Source: Nitrosopelagicus sp964511265 (lineage in GTDB: Archaea > Thermoproteota > Nitrososphaeria > Nitrososphaerales > Nitrosopumilaceae). From it: a stretch of 55,287 nucleotides of DNA. The notes under the pieces were generated by a model. The model ran no database searches. It saw only the letters and a list, made by a program, of their open reading frames with translations, and was not told the origin of the DNA. The translations under genes and the position numbers were made by a program. The stretch is taken from contig CAZEES010000005.1 in the NCBI GenBank assembly GCA_964511265.1, positions 1-55,287 of the forward strand, written 5' to 3'. Shown here one piece after another: positions 44,211 through 52,758 of the stretch; position 1 is the stretch's first letter; the number at the start of each line of letters is the position of its first letter.

Positions 44211-44498
44211 ATGACTAAAACACAAAGAGTTTCTGGGCGCGGAACATCTGTACGTGAGGCAGATGTGGAAGAAGCAAATTGGGCAGGAGAAAGTTTTAGA
44301 GAAGTACAGAAAGAACGACTACGCAAGGCAGGTGAAAATCTCACTATGCACTTGGGACGAGGTGTACGAACTGTAAAATCAGAAAACTTACCTTCTCCAA
44401 AAGAACATCCTTCAAGCAAAGGAATGACACGTACGACAGATAGAGGTACGTCCAGTCGTAAGAGTAGGGATATACGAAAACAATCTGCTACGGCATAG
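44211..44498 (+). CDS. basic, probably disordered protein of unknown function
   Basis: From ATG 44211 (MTKTQRVSGRGTS), 95 aa, rich in Arg, Lys, Ser and Gly, with a middle helical piece (WAGESFREVQKERLRKAGENL) and a basic tail (TRTTDRGTSSRKSRDIRKQ). Possibly nucleic-acid binding. The frame extends upstream to 44190 but those residues look unlikely. Confidence 0.5.
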   Translation: MTKTQRVSGRGTSVREADVEEANWAGESFREVQKERLRKAGENLTMHLGRGVRTVKSENLPSPKEHPSSKGMTRTTDRGTSSRKSRDIRKQSATA

Positions 44499-44641
44499 CT
44501 CTGGAATATTGGAAATGCAACATTAAACTCATTTCCATTCACAATTTTCTGATATGTAAAAAATTACAAATTTATCAAACAAACCTGAATTTCCTTCGTA
44601 AATGTGATAATGTATTATCACTCCGTTAGTATAACATTAGT

Positions 44642-44749
44642 TTAATCTTTTCTAGTAAACTTACTTTTAGTATCAGTCTTTTCAGATCTAGCTCGTCTGG
44701 TTTCATCATCAAATTTTTTTAAAAAATTGAAACTCCAAAAGGAAAACAA
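44642..44749 (-). CDS. 35-aa frame, possibly a gene remnant
   Basis: TTG-started frame (44747-44749) to TAA 44642-44644, with a charged end (KFDDETRRARSEKTDTKSK) that is protein-like, and a less convincing N-terminus. It overlaps the opposite-strand frame at 44723-44878; both cannot easily be full genes. Confidence 0.25.
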   Translation of the reverse strand: MFSFWSFNFLKKFDDETRRARSEKTDTKSKFTRKD

Positions 44750-44878
44750 GAAAAGAGCCAGCTTAGAGTCCAATACAACAATCTAGGATGTGGTGACAAA
44801 ACGACTAAAAAGAAAATGAAACAATATGATAGAATTATTGAAGCATTAAAGAAAACAAACCGAGTATTGATTGATTAA
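44723..44878 (+). other. open frame with a small-protein pattern but no canonical start
   Basis: Encodes TPKGKQEKSQLRVQYN then LGCGDKTTKKKMKQYDRIIEALKKTNRVLID-like residues (split here) up to TAA 44876-44878. There is no ATG, GTG or TTG at the front; an ATT at 44726 could serve. The composition looks conserved, so this may be a real small protein or a frame broken upstream. The rest of 44499-44967 holds only this frame, the opposite one and the hairpin below. Confidence 0.35.
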
Positions 44879-44892
44879 TTATACAGTATCAA

Positions 44893-44932
44893 CCTTAAAA
44901 AAAACTTCTAAGCATGAAGTTTGTGTTTAAGG
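44893..44932. promoter_or_regulatory. nested hairpin upstream of aspS
   Basis: CCTTAAA (44893-44899) pairs with TTTAAGG (44926-44932), and inside AAACTTC (44902-44908) pairs with GAAGTTT (44916-44922) around loop TAAGCAT. Fourteen perfect pairs with a small internal loop. It lies 53 bp before the aspS ATG, so it may be a terminator of the previous transcript, a leader structure or an operator. Confidence 0.5.
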
Positions 44933-44985
44933 TAGACAATATGGTTATTAACTAAGTTTTTACTTGTGTGTATTTTCATCATTAC

Positions 44986-46272
44986 ATGGATATTTCAAGA
45001 ACACATCTTATTGAAGATCTAAATTCATCCATGGAAGGACAAGATGTTCTCTTTGGCGGATGGGTGGTTGATCTTCGAAAACTTGGTAAAATGGCATTTT
45101 TGACAGTACAAGATGTCACAGGAATATGTCAGGTAATTGTCAAAGGAGATTCCATGAATTTATTGGAAGGGTTGAACAGACAAAGCGTAGTAAGAATTTC
45201 AGGTAAAGTACAAGCAAGTAAGGCAAAAGATTTTGATTTCGAAGTATCAGCAATAGAAATTCAAGTTCTTGCAAAAGCAGAATATCCACTCCCTATAGAC
45301 CCAATTGGAAGATTAGAGAGTGATATTGACAATCGCCTAAATTCAAGAGCATTAGATATGAGAAATCAAAAGACATCATCAATCTTCAAACTAAGAAGTC
45401 AAGTTTTGGCATCGATTAGAGAGACACTCATTAAAAGAAAATTCATTGAGATTAATACACCAAAAATTATCGGCAGCGCAAGTGAAGGAGGAGCAGATTT
45501 GTTTGGGTTAGATTATTTTGGAAAACAGGCATACTTAGCTCAGAGTCCACAGTTATACAAAGAACAAATGACAATTGGATTAGAGAGAGTTTTTGAAATT
45601 TCATCATTTTATAGAGCAGAAAAATCACATACAGGAAGACATCTGAGCGAGTTCACAAGTGTGGATATAGAGGCTGCAATGATGGACTATACAGATGTCA
45701 TGGAGGTGTTAGAATCTATTGTGGTAGATGTCTTCAAGAACACATCGGAGAATTGTAAGACAGAACAAAAAGAAATTGGTTGTGAGATTAAAGTTCCAAA
45801 TGCACCATTTGAAAGAGTGACATACAAACAGGCATTAGATGAATTGAGCAGTTTGGATATTAAGATAGAATTTGGAGAAGATTTGCAAGATTCACATTTA
45901 CGTAGTTTAGGAGAAAAACATCCAGGATTTTTCTTTTTGACAGACTGGCCTATGAAGCTAAAGCCATTTTACATTCATGAAAAAGATGAGGATCCTACAA
46001 TTTCACGTTCGTTTGATTTACAGTACGGATATCTTGAGTTATCATCTGGTGGAAGAAGACTACATGATCCAGAACAGCTAAGATCTAGATTAAAGGAACA
46101 AGATTTGGATCCTTCAAGTTTTGAAGAACATCTTAAAACATTTGGATGGGGAATGCCTCCACATTCAGGTTGGGGAATGGGATTAGATAGACTGATGACG
46201 GTATTAATTGGAATTGATAATGTACGTGAGGTAGTTTTGTATCCAAGAGATCCAGATAGGCTCAGACCATAA
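44986..46272 (+). CDS. aspS: aspartyl-tRNA synthetase
   Basis: Class IIb synthetase: N-terminal OB-fold anticodon domain (about 1-100, VLFGGWVVDLRKLGKMAFLTVQD region) and catalytic domain with motif 1 around FIEINTPKIIGSASEGGADLF, motif 2 FEISSFYRAEKSHTGRHLSEF and motif 3 GWGMGLDRL. About 428 aa from ATG 44986; a GTG at 44968 is upstream in frame. Whether it is discriminating or also charges tRNA-Asn cannot be told from sequence alone. Confidence 0.95.
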   Translation: MDISRTHLIEDLNSSMEGQDVLFGGWVVDLRKLGKMAFLTVQDVTGICQVIVKGDSMNLLEGLNRQSVVRISGKVQASKAKDFDFEVSAIEIQVLAKAEYPLPIDPIGRLESDIDNRLNSRALDMRNQKTSSIFKLRSQVLASIRETLIKRKFIEINTPKIIGSASEGGADLFGLDYFGKQAYLAQSPQLYKEQMTIGLERVFEISSFYRAEKSHTGRHLSEFTSVDIEAAMMDYTDVMEVLESIVVDVFKNTSENCKTEQKEIGCEIKVPNAPFERVTYKQALDELSSLDIKIEFGEDLQDSHLRSLGEKHPGFFFLTDWPMKLKPFYIHEKDEDPTISRSFDLQYGYLELSSGGRRLHDPEQLRSRLKEQDLDPSSFEEHLKTFGWGMPPHSGWGMGLDRLMTVLIGIDNVREVVLYPRDPDRLRP

Positions 46273-46355
46273 ATTTTATAGAAAAAATTAGATTAAAAAA
46301 ACAAACATTGGTGACAGAATTAGATATTTCACTAGATTGATTCTTGGAGATTAGA

Positions 46356-46472
46356 ATGACAACTGAAGAACGTAGTAGGGCGGCAAAACTAGGTTGGATA
46401 AATCACGATCTAGCAGCTCTGAAACGAAGCTATGCATCGGTAAAAGGCTGGGAAACTAGAAGAAAGAACTGA
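46356..46472 (+). CDS. 38-aa helical protein
   Basis: ATG 46356 to TGA 46470-46472. Basic, with helical pattern MTTEERSRAAKLGWINHDLAALKRSYASV and a lysine/arginine end. It sits in the gap between aspS and the convergent leuB. Unknown function; its length and composition are like other small archaeal proteins. Confidence 0.5.
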   Translation: MTTEERSRAAKLGWINHDLAALKRSYASVKGWETRRKN

Positions 46473-46476
46473 CGAA

Positions 46477-47496
46477 TTATAATCGGCGGGTAATTTCTTT
46501 AGTAAACTCCTGTGTGGATTTTTCTCCACCAATATCTTTAGTGGTAATTCCAGATTTTATCAAATCTAACACAATTTCCTCAAGTTTTTTTCCAGCATCA
46601 ACACAATCAGTATCATGATTTTTTGAGCCCAACCAGTCCATCATCATTTTTACAGATAAGATGAATGAAGAAGGATTTGCAATTTGCTTTCCTGCAATAT
46701 CAAATGCAGCACCATGAACTGGTTCAAACAACCCAAAATTATCACCCAAATTGGCAGCGGGGGCCATGCCTAATCCACCTACAACTTGAGATGATTCATC
46801 TGACAATATATCACCAAACAAGTTTGTAGTCACGATTACATCAAATTCATGAGGAGCGCGAATCAAATTCATTGAACAGGCATCTACATACATTTGATCA
46901 AAACTAACATCAGGATAATCTTTTGATACTTCTTCACAACTTCTCGCAAAAAGACCATCAGTTATCTTCATGACATTGGATTTGTGGACACATGTCACAC
47001 GTTTTTGTTGATTTCTTTCCGTTGCAGTCTCAAATGCATATTTGGCAATTCTTTTAGATGCTTTTGCACTAATTATTCGTAAGGCTACAGCAGTATCATC
47101 CACTTGAAATTCTTGACCTGTGTAAAGATCTTCTGTATTTTCTCGTACAATTACTAGATCAATATCATCACGTAAAGCAGGCGTGTTAGGATATGATTTT
47201 GCAGGACGTATGTTTGCATACAAATCCAATTTTTGTCTTAATGCAACGATTACATCCTTCGCACTTTCACCTACTGGAGCCTTCAAACATGCATCAGAGG
47301 ATTTTATTGATTCAAAAACATCATCAGGTAATGCATTGCCAGTTTTTTCTAGTGCAGTATCTCCTGCAATAAGAGATTTAACATCAAATTTGACATTTAA
47401 TTTGTCATGAATTTCATCCAAGATGGTTTTTACAGATTCAGATAATTCAGGACCAATTCCATCACCAGTAATTAACGAGATATTATACATACACAA
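46477..47496 (-). CDS. leuB: 3-isopropylmalate dehydrogenase (isocitrate/isopropylmalate DH family)
   Basis: Decarboxylating dehydrogenase: N-terminal ISLITGDGIGPEL, RENTEDLYTG (phosphate/substrate loop), VTCVHKSNVMKITDGLF with the catalytic Lys, and DAC-SMNLIRAPHEFDVIVTTNLFGDILSD with metal-binding Asp residues (landmarks). The adjacent leuA, ilvN and ilvB genes argue for the leucine-pathway role over isocitrate dehydrogenase. Homoisocitrate dehydrogenase cannot be excluded from sequence alone. 339 aa; start at M1 or M3. Confidence 0.85.
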   Translation of the reverse strand: MCMYNISLITGDGIGPELSESVKTILDEIHDKLNVKFDVKSLIAGDTALEKTGNALPDDVFESIKSSDACLKAPVGESAKDVIVALRQKLDLYANIRPAKSYPNTPALRDDIDLVIVRENTEDLYTGQEFQVDDTAVALRIISAKASKRIAKYAFETATERNQQKRVTCVHKSNVMKITDGLFARSCEEVSKDYPDVSFDQMYVDACSMNLIRAPHEFDVIVTTNLFGDILSDESSQVVGGLGMAPAANLGDNFGLFEPVHGAAFDIAGKQIANPSSFILSVKMMMDWLGSKNHDTDCVDAGKKLEEIVLDLIKSGITTKDIGGEKSTQEFTKEITRRL

Positions 47497-47517
47497 TCAC
47501 CTAGAATATTGTAATGA

Positions 47518-49032
47518 TTAAATCTTCTTTTCCTTTAGGAGATTTTTCAACATTATACGATTAATTCCATCAACCATAGCTTGGACACTTGTTGTAACAA
47601 TATCTTCACCAACAGATTTGGACGAGATTATGCTACCCCTTGCATCTTCAACTTTTACAGTTACTTCACATAATGCATTAGCACCGCCAGAGATTGAATC
47701 CAATTTGTATTCCTTTAATCTAACCTCATCAGTAATTTGGCTTGTAATTTTCTGTATTGCATTTAATGCTGCATCAACAGGACCAACACCATAATCAGTT
47801 GCAGAGAATTCTTGTCCATCGATATTTAATTTTACAAATGCATAAGGCATCGTTCCTACACCAGTAGATACGGAGAATCCTGCCAATTGTACAATTCGTT
47901 TTAATTTATTCTCACCAATGACCTCATTTGCCATAGATAACAATTCAACTTCAGTTACCTGCTTTCCTTGGTCACCTAGTGCCTTTACTTTCTCCAAAAT
48001 TTGCTTTGTTTGATCTTTATTTGGTTCAATACCGTATTCTTTGAGCATTGCATTCATACCATGAATTCCAGCATGTTTTCCTACCTGTAACCAACGTGTT
48101 CTGCCCACAATTTCAGGGCTAATTGGCTCATATGTCAAGGGATTATTCAATACACCATGAGTGTGAATTCCAGATTCATGACCAAATGCATTTTCACCAA
48201 CAATTGCTTTATTTGGTTGTACAGACATTCCTGCTAATTTTGAGATATATCTAGAAGTTTCATAGATTAATTTTGTATTGATGTTTGTTTCCCATTTTTT
48301 CTCAAATTGTAAGCTGTTCAATGCCATAACAAATTCTTCTAAAGAAGCATTTCCTGCACGCTCACCAATTCCATTAATTGTAACATGTGCACATGAAGCA
48401 CCAGATTGCACCCCAGATATAGCATTTGCAACAGCCAATCCAAAGTCATTGTGACAGTGTACACTAATTGGCAAGTTAGATACTTCTATTGCATCTTTTG
48501 TGATTTCTCCAATGTATTGAGGTGTTGAATAACCAACAGTATCTGGAATGTCAATTCTGTCAGCTCCTGCATTAGCAACTGCCCCGAATACTTTTTTCAA
48601 AAATTCTCTATCAGTTCTAGTTGCATCTTCTGCAGAGAATTCTACTTGTAATCCTCTTGATTTGCCATATTCAACTGCTTCAATTGCTTTTTCCAAAGCT
48701 TCATCACGAGACATTTTTAATTTATGTTCCAAGTGAATGTCAGAAGTTGCAATGAAAGTATGAATATAGTTTAATCCACAGTCTACAGCTGCATCAATAT
48801 CTTTTTTGCTAGTTCTTGCCAATCCACATAATTCTGCGTTAAGACCTTCAGATACAATTAATTTTACACCTTTTTTCTCTCCATCAGATATAACAGGAAA
48901 TCCAGTTTCAATTGCGTCAACACCCAATTCATCAAGTTTTTTTGCAATGTTTAATTTTTTTTCCGGAGATAATGAAACTCCTGGAGATTGTTCTCCATCC
49001 CTTAATGTTGTATCAAAAATTCTAATGTTCAT
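47518..49032 (-). CDS. leuA: 2-isopropylmalate synthase
   Basis: Condenses acetyl-CoA with 2-oxoisovalerate. HMGL-type TIM barrel opening with IFDTTLRDGEQSPGVSLS, a HCHNDFGLAVANA metal-binding His pair, NGIGERAGNA and a C-terminal LeuA dimer domain (DYGVGPVDAALNAI, ALCEVTVKVED). ATG at 49030-49032 is preferred: the frame runs upstream to 49107 but that part overlaps ilvN. It overlaps the ilvN stop by 11 bp, so translation is coupled. The long C-terminal domain argues for 2-isopropylmalate synthase over homocitrate synthase. Confidence 0.92.
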   Translation of the reverse strand: MNIRIFDTTLRDGEQSPGVSLSPEKKLNIAKKLDELGVDAIETGFPVISDGEKKGVKLIVSEGLNAELCGLARTSKKDIDAAVDCGLNYIHTFIATSDIHLEHKLKMSRDEALEKAIEAVEYGKSRGLQVEFSAEDATRTDREFLKKVFGAVANAGADRIDIPDTVGYSTPQYIGEITKDAIEVSNLPISVHCHNDFGLAVANAISGVQSGASCAHVTINGIGERAGNASLEEFVMALNSLQFEKKWETNINTKLIYETSRYISKLAGMSVQPNKAIVGENAFGHESGIHTHGVLNNPLTYEPISPEIVGRTRWLQVGKHAGIHGMNAMLKEYGIEPNKDQTKQILEKVKALGDQGKQVTEVELLSMANEVIGENKLKRIVQLAGFSVSTGVGTMPYAFVKLNIDGQEFSATDYGVGPVDAALNAIQKITSQITDEVRLKEYKLDSISGGANALCEVTVKVEDARGSIISSKSVGEDIVTTSVQAMVDGINRIMLKNLLKEKKI

Positions 49033-49513
49033 GTTCTTCACGCTCCAATGCAGTAATTCCAGTTCGTGCCATTTCTTTGATGCCAAATTTCTTTGCCAAA
49101 TCTTCAAATGCAGATATTTGATGAGGAGTAGCAGTCATTTCAACGATGATTGATTCTTTTTTGGCATCGTGAATTTTTGCAGAGTATGCACTTGCTAATT
49201 TGTTAATTTCCATGCTATCTTCAGGTTTGCTTACTTTAATCTTAAACATTACCAACTCTCTATACACAGAGTTATTCACATCTAACCTATGAACCTCAAT
49301 TGTATCGATCATTTTGTCAAGTTGTTTGACAATTTGTGTGATTTTCTTCTCATCGCCGATTGTAGTGATTATCATACGAGAATATTTTTTGTCTTCAGTT
49401 ACACCTACAGAAATACTATCAATGTTAAAGTTACGTGATCTAAAAAGATGAGTTACCTTAAACAATATTCCCGGTTTATTTTCTACTCTGATTGATAATA
49501 TTGCCCAAACCAT
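49022..49513 (-). CDS. ilvN: acetolactate synthase small (regulatory) subunit
   Basis: ACT-domain regulatory subunit: WAILSIRVENKPGILFKVTHLFRSRNFNIDSISVG (the ACT ligand-binding loop), then a C-terminal ilvH-like domain. The Met at codon 4 (49513) is the better start than codon 1 (49522). It starts next to the ilvB stop and overlaps leuA at its end. It binds valine to inhibit the large subunit in many organisms. Confidence 0.92.
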   Translation of the reverse strand: MVWAILSIRVENKPGILFKVTHLFRSRNFNIDSISVGVTEDKKYSRMIITTIGDEKKITQIVKQLDKMIDTIEVHRLDVNNSVYRELVMFKIKVSKPEDSMEINKLASAYSAKIHDAKKESIIVEMTATPHQISAFEDLAKKFGIKEMARTGITALEREEHEH

Positions 49514-49523
49514 TTCTATCACA

Positions 49524-51233
49524 CTATGAAGGTAAGATCATGTCCTTTAATCCAGTTCCAGGTGCAACAAATGGCAATACATCTTCTTCAGGATCAATTG
49601 GGATATCAATTACAGTTGCAACATCACTACTTAATCCAGCCTTGATTGCTTTTTCAAGTTCGTCCATTGATTGAGCACGAATTCCTTGTGCACCATATGA
49701 TTCAGCTAATTTAACATAATCAGGACATTTTTTCAAATCAACACCAACCATACGGCGGTCATAGAAAGTTCTTTGCCATTGGGCAACCATTCCCAAAGTA
49801 TAGTTATTTATCAAAAATACAATTACAGGTAAATCTTCCAAAACAGAAGTTGCTAGTGAATTTTCTGTCATGTTAAAGCTACCGTCACCTGCAATGTCAA
49901 CAACAGGAACGTCAGGACGTGCAGTCTTTGCACCAATAGCTGCAGGGAACCCCCACCCCATAGTTCCAAGACCAGTGGAACTAAAGAAAGTTCCAGGATG
50001 AATCGCATCAAAGAATAATGATGCCCACATTTGATGTTGTCCTACTTCAGTTGTTACAATAGATTCCTTTGGAAGTAATTCTCTTAATTTTCTAAGGATT
50101 TTTGCGGCACCCATTTCTCCAGGATGTAATTTTAAATTTTCACGCCAATATTGTTTTACTTCTTTAACATGTTTTAACCAAGGATTATCATCAGTAACCC
50201 GTACTGCTTTATCCATCAACATTTTTCCAAGTATACGTAATGAAGCACGAACATCACCTACTACGGCTACAGAAGTGGTCTGATTCTTTCCGATTTCAGC
50301 AGGATCCACATCCATATGTATAATCTTCAAGTTCTTTTCAAATTCTTCAAATGTTCCAACAGAACGATCTGAGAATCTAGTACCAATTGCCAAAACACAG
50401 TCAGCTTCAGTCATTAATTTATTAGCTTCAGCATGTCCATGCATTCCAATTGGACCTAATGACAATGGATGATTTTCAGGAAATGCACCTTTACCCTTGA
50501 ATGTAGTGACTACAGGAATCATCAATAATTCAGCTATTGATTGTAATTCTGCAAATGCTGAAGAAATTATCACACCACCACCAGCAAGGATTATTGGTTT
50601 CTGTGCAGAAAGTAATAATTCAACTGCACGAGCAGTATTTGCAATATCAGGATCAGCCCATGGATGATAACCAGGAATACGTACTTCATCAGGAAATGTA
50701 AATTTACCTTCGTTTTGTTGAACGTCTTTAGGAATATCTAACAATACAGGTCCGGGTCTTCCAGTTTCTGCAATGTAAAACCCTTGTTTTACGATAGTTG
50801 GAATTTCTTCAGGAGTTCTAGGTTGATATGAATATTTTAATGCAGGATTTGCCATTCCGATTATATCACTTTCTTGAAATGCATCTCGCCCAATCATTGC
50901 AACAGGAACTTGTCCAGTAACAGCAACCATCGGTGCAGAATCTGCTTGTGCAGTTGCAATTCCAGTTAACAAGTTAGTTGCGCCAGGTCCAGAAGTTGCA
51001 AAACATACACCAGGTTTTCTACTAACTCTACCAAAACCATCTGCCATATGTGCGGCAGATTGTTCATGTCGTACCAAGATATGACGAATGTTACTTTTTC
51101 CTAATTCATCATACATAGGAAGGTTTGCACCTCCCGGTAGACCGAAGACTTCCTTTACTCCTTCTTTTTCCAATGCTTTCATTAGCGCTGTAGCGCCGAT
51201 CATAGTTTCACTCATTTTATTATTATCACTCAT
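49524..51233 (-). CDS. ilvB: acetolactate synthase large subunit
   Basis: ThDP enzyme forming acetolactate or acetohydroxybutyrate, the first branched-chain amino acid step. It has FGLPGGANLPMYDEL, the catalytic Glu in LVRHEQSAAHMADG, an FAD-domain region, and the ThDP/Mg motif GDGSFNMTENSLATSV...NN near residue 440. 569 aa, normal. It heads the operon ilvB-ilvN-leuA-leuB, with an 8-bp inverted repeat at its promoter. Confidence 0.97.
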   Translation of the reverse strand: MSDNNKMSETMIGATALMKALEKEGVKEVFGLPGGANLPMYDELGKSNIRHILVRHEQSAAHMADGFGRVSRKPGVCFATSGPGATNLLTGIATAQADSAPMVAVTGQVPVAMIGRDAFQESDIIGMANPALKYSYQPRTPEEIPTIVKQGFYIAETGRPGPVLLDIPKDVQQNEGKFTFPDEVRIPGYHPWADPDIANTARAVELLLSAQKPIILAGGGVIISSAFAELQSIAELLMIPVVTTFKGKGAFPENHPLSLGPIGMHGHAEANKLMTEADCVLAIGTRFSDRSVGTFEEFEKNLKIIHMDVDPAEIGKNQTTSVAVVGDVRASLRILGKMLMDKAVRVTDDNPWLKHVKEVKQYWRENLKLHPGEMGAAKILRKLRELLPKESIVTTEVGQHQMWASLFFDAIHPGTFFSSTGLGTMGWGFPAAIGAKTARPDVPVVDIAGDGSFNMTENSLATSVLEDLPVIVFLINNYTLGMVAQWQRTFYDRRMVGVDLKKCPDYVKLAESYGAQGIRAQSMDELEKAIKAGLSSDVATVIDIPIDPEEDVLPFVAPGTGLKDMILPS

Positions 51234-51250
51234 AATCCTAATTTAAAACG

Positions 51251-51272
51251 TGTAAATTGGATTTAATTTACA
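51251..51272. promoter_or_regulatory. inverted repeat at the ilvB promoter
   Basis: TGTAAATT-6 bp-AATTTACA, perfect 8-bp arms, overlaps the TATA-like AAATTAAAT region 18-39 nt upstream of ilvB. Such sites often bind Lrp-type or other dimeric regulators of amino acid genes. Confidence 0.55.
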
Positions 51273-51390
51273 GCAGCAGGTCAACTAGCAATGAAATACC
51301 AAAAGTGCTAATTGTTGCTTTTTGTTGCATTAGTAAATTCAAAATTAAGGGATTCACCTATAAAGATTCCTTTTTGACAATTGGTATAAC

Positions 51391-51795
51391 ATGTCTGAAC
51401 AAGAAGAGATTATAAAAATTATAGAAACATTTTTTGAGATTGGAAAATCAAAAAAATTGGAGAATCTGAAAGACATTCAGATTAATGATTCAACATTTTC
51501 GAGTTTTAGTGATGTACCACCATATGATCTAAAAGATTATGCCACTACAATTGCATTAGAAGAATTAAGATTTGTCAGTATTTCAGATTATGATTATAAG
51601 ATAAATAATGTAAAAGTAAGTGTTTTTGGAGAAACAGCAGTGGTTGCATTAGAGTTGATACAGAAGGGAATGTTAGTGGATACTCAAAAGTATACAGGAG
51701 AGCATATAACAATTAATGGCCGAGCAACATTCGTATTAATAAAAAAACCTACATGGAAGATTATTCACATCCACTTATCAAAATCCGGCAATTAA
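51391..51795 (+). CDS. SnoaL/NTF2-like protein
   Basis: A 134-aa cone-shaped NTF2-like fold: helical N-terminus (EEIIKIIETFFEIGKS), a strand region with VKVSVFGETAVVALEL, and a final RATFVLIKKPTWKIIHIHLS, as in DUF4440/SnoaL_3 proteins that carry the late W-x-I-x-H-x-H strand. Ligand unknown. The gene ends overlapping the convergent aldolase gene by 4 bp. Confidence 0.75.
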   Translation: MSEQEEIIKIIETFFEIGKSKKLENLKDIQINDSTFSSFSDVPPYDLKDYATTIALEELRFVSISDYDYKINNVKVSVFGETAVVALELIQKGMLVDTQKYTGEHITINGRATFVLIKKPTWKIIHIHLSKSGN

Positions 51796-52715
51796 TTTTG
51801 TTTTTTTGATTTTGTCTTAAAATTATTTTTTGGTCTGTTGTTTTGTTTTTGATTTGGGCTGTTATTTTGTTTTTGATTTGGTCTGTTGTTTTGTTTTTGA
51901 TTTGGTTTATTATTTTGTTTTTGATTTGGTTTACTAGATAATTGTTTATAGAGTGTAAATGCTTGTTCTGCATTATTAGTTCCATGTACAATTGAATTTA
52001 CCGCCTTAATCATTGCTACAGGGTTATCAGATTGCCAAATGTTACGTCCCATATCTACACCAACAGCACCAGCCTTTAGTGCATCGTATGTTAATTTCAG
52101 AGCATCTTTCTCAGGAATTTTTTTACCACCTGCAATAATTATTGGGACAGGACACGAATTTACAACTTTTTCAAAGTTTTCACAGTAGTATGTTTTCACA
52201 ATATGTGCACCTTGTTCAGCTGCAGTTCTACATGCAAGAGATAGATATCGTGCATCTTTAGTTCCTATTTCTTTTCCAACTGCAGTAACAGCTAATACTG
52301 GAATTCCATATTCTTCAGCCTCATTAACAAGTTTTCCAAGATTTACAATTGTTTGATATTCATATTTTGAACCAACGAAGACAGACATTGCTACTGCAGA
52401 AACATTTAGTCTAATTGCATCTTTGATACTAACTGTGATATCTTCTTGAGAAAGATCTTCACCAATTATACTAGTTCCACCAGATACACGCAATACTATA
52501 GGTACAGGATAATCAGGGCTAACAGATGTTCTCAATGCACCACGAGTAATCATTAATGAATCACAGTGTTTTGCTAATGGAGTGATAGTTTTTTCCAAAT
52601 CTTCTAGTTTCTCAGTAGGACCTAGGAAGTAGCCATGATCAACTGCAAGCATTAATGCTCTGTTGTCAGCAGGAGAGATTATTCTTGCAATTCTATTTTT
52701 TAAACCCCAGTCCAT
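51792..52715 (-). CDS. LsrF/DhnA-type aldolase or thiolase with a repeat-encoded tail
   Basis: Class I aldolase family, very like E. coli LsrF: ALMLAVDHGYFLGPT, LMITRGALR, SVFVGSKYEYQTI, HIVKTYYCENF with the Schiff-base Lys174, IIAGGKK and GVDMGRNIWQSD. LsrF thiolytically cleaves 3-hydroxy-2,4-pentanedione 5-phosphate; archaeal relatives are often aldolases for sugar or aromatic precursors. From about residue 262 the C-terminus is four near-identical 8-residue units (PNQKQNN plus one) and a basic end, encoded by the 24-bp repeats below. A zinc alcohol dehydrogenase is upstream on the same strand. Confidence 0.85.
   Translation of the reverse strand: MDWGLKNRIARIISPADNRALMLAVDHGYFLGPTEKLEDLEKTITPLAKHCDSLMITRGALRTSVSPDYPVPIVLRVSGGTSIIGEDLSQEDITVSIKDAIRLNVSAVAMSVFVGSKYEYQTIVNLGKLVNEAEEYGIPVLAVTAVGKEIGTKDARYLSLACRTAAEQGAHIVKTYYCENFEKVVNSCPVPIIIAGGKKIPEKDALKLTYDALKAGAVGVDMGRNIWQSDNPVAMIKAVNSIVHGTNNAEQAFTLYKQLSSKPNQKQNNKPNQKQNNRPNQKQNNSPNQKQNNRPKNNFKTKSKKQN
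51838..51933. repeat. four tandem 24-bp repeats in the aldolase gene
   Basis: Units at 51838, 51862, 51886 and 51910 share TTNTTTTGTTTTTGATTTGG followed by four variable bases. They code, on the minus strand, for the 8-residue tail units of the aldolase. Unit number may vary between strains by slippage. Confidence 0.9.
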
Positions 52716-52758
52716 TTTCTTATTTTGTTGAAAAAAAATTGCCTTTCTTAAGCCTTTC

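Noticed and set aside
44207..44542. 111-aa minus-strand frame opposite the basic protein at 44211
   Set aside because: No motif; the plus-strand frame has the better start and composition, though neither is certain.
51761..51991. 76-aa minus-strand frame in the 24-bp repeat region
   Set aside because: An alternate frame of the repeats (NKIINQIKNK pattern) inside the aldolase gene; a by-product of the tandem repeat.
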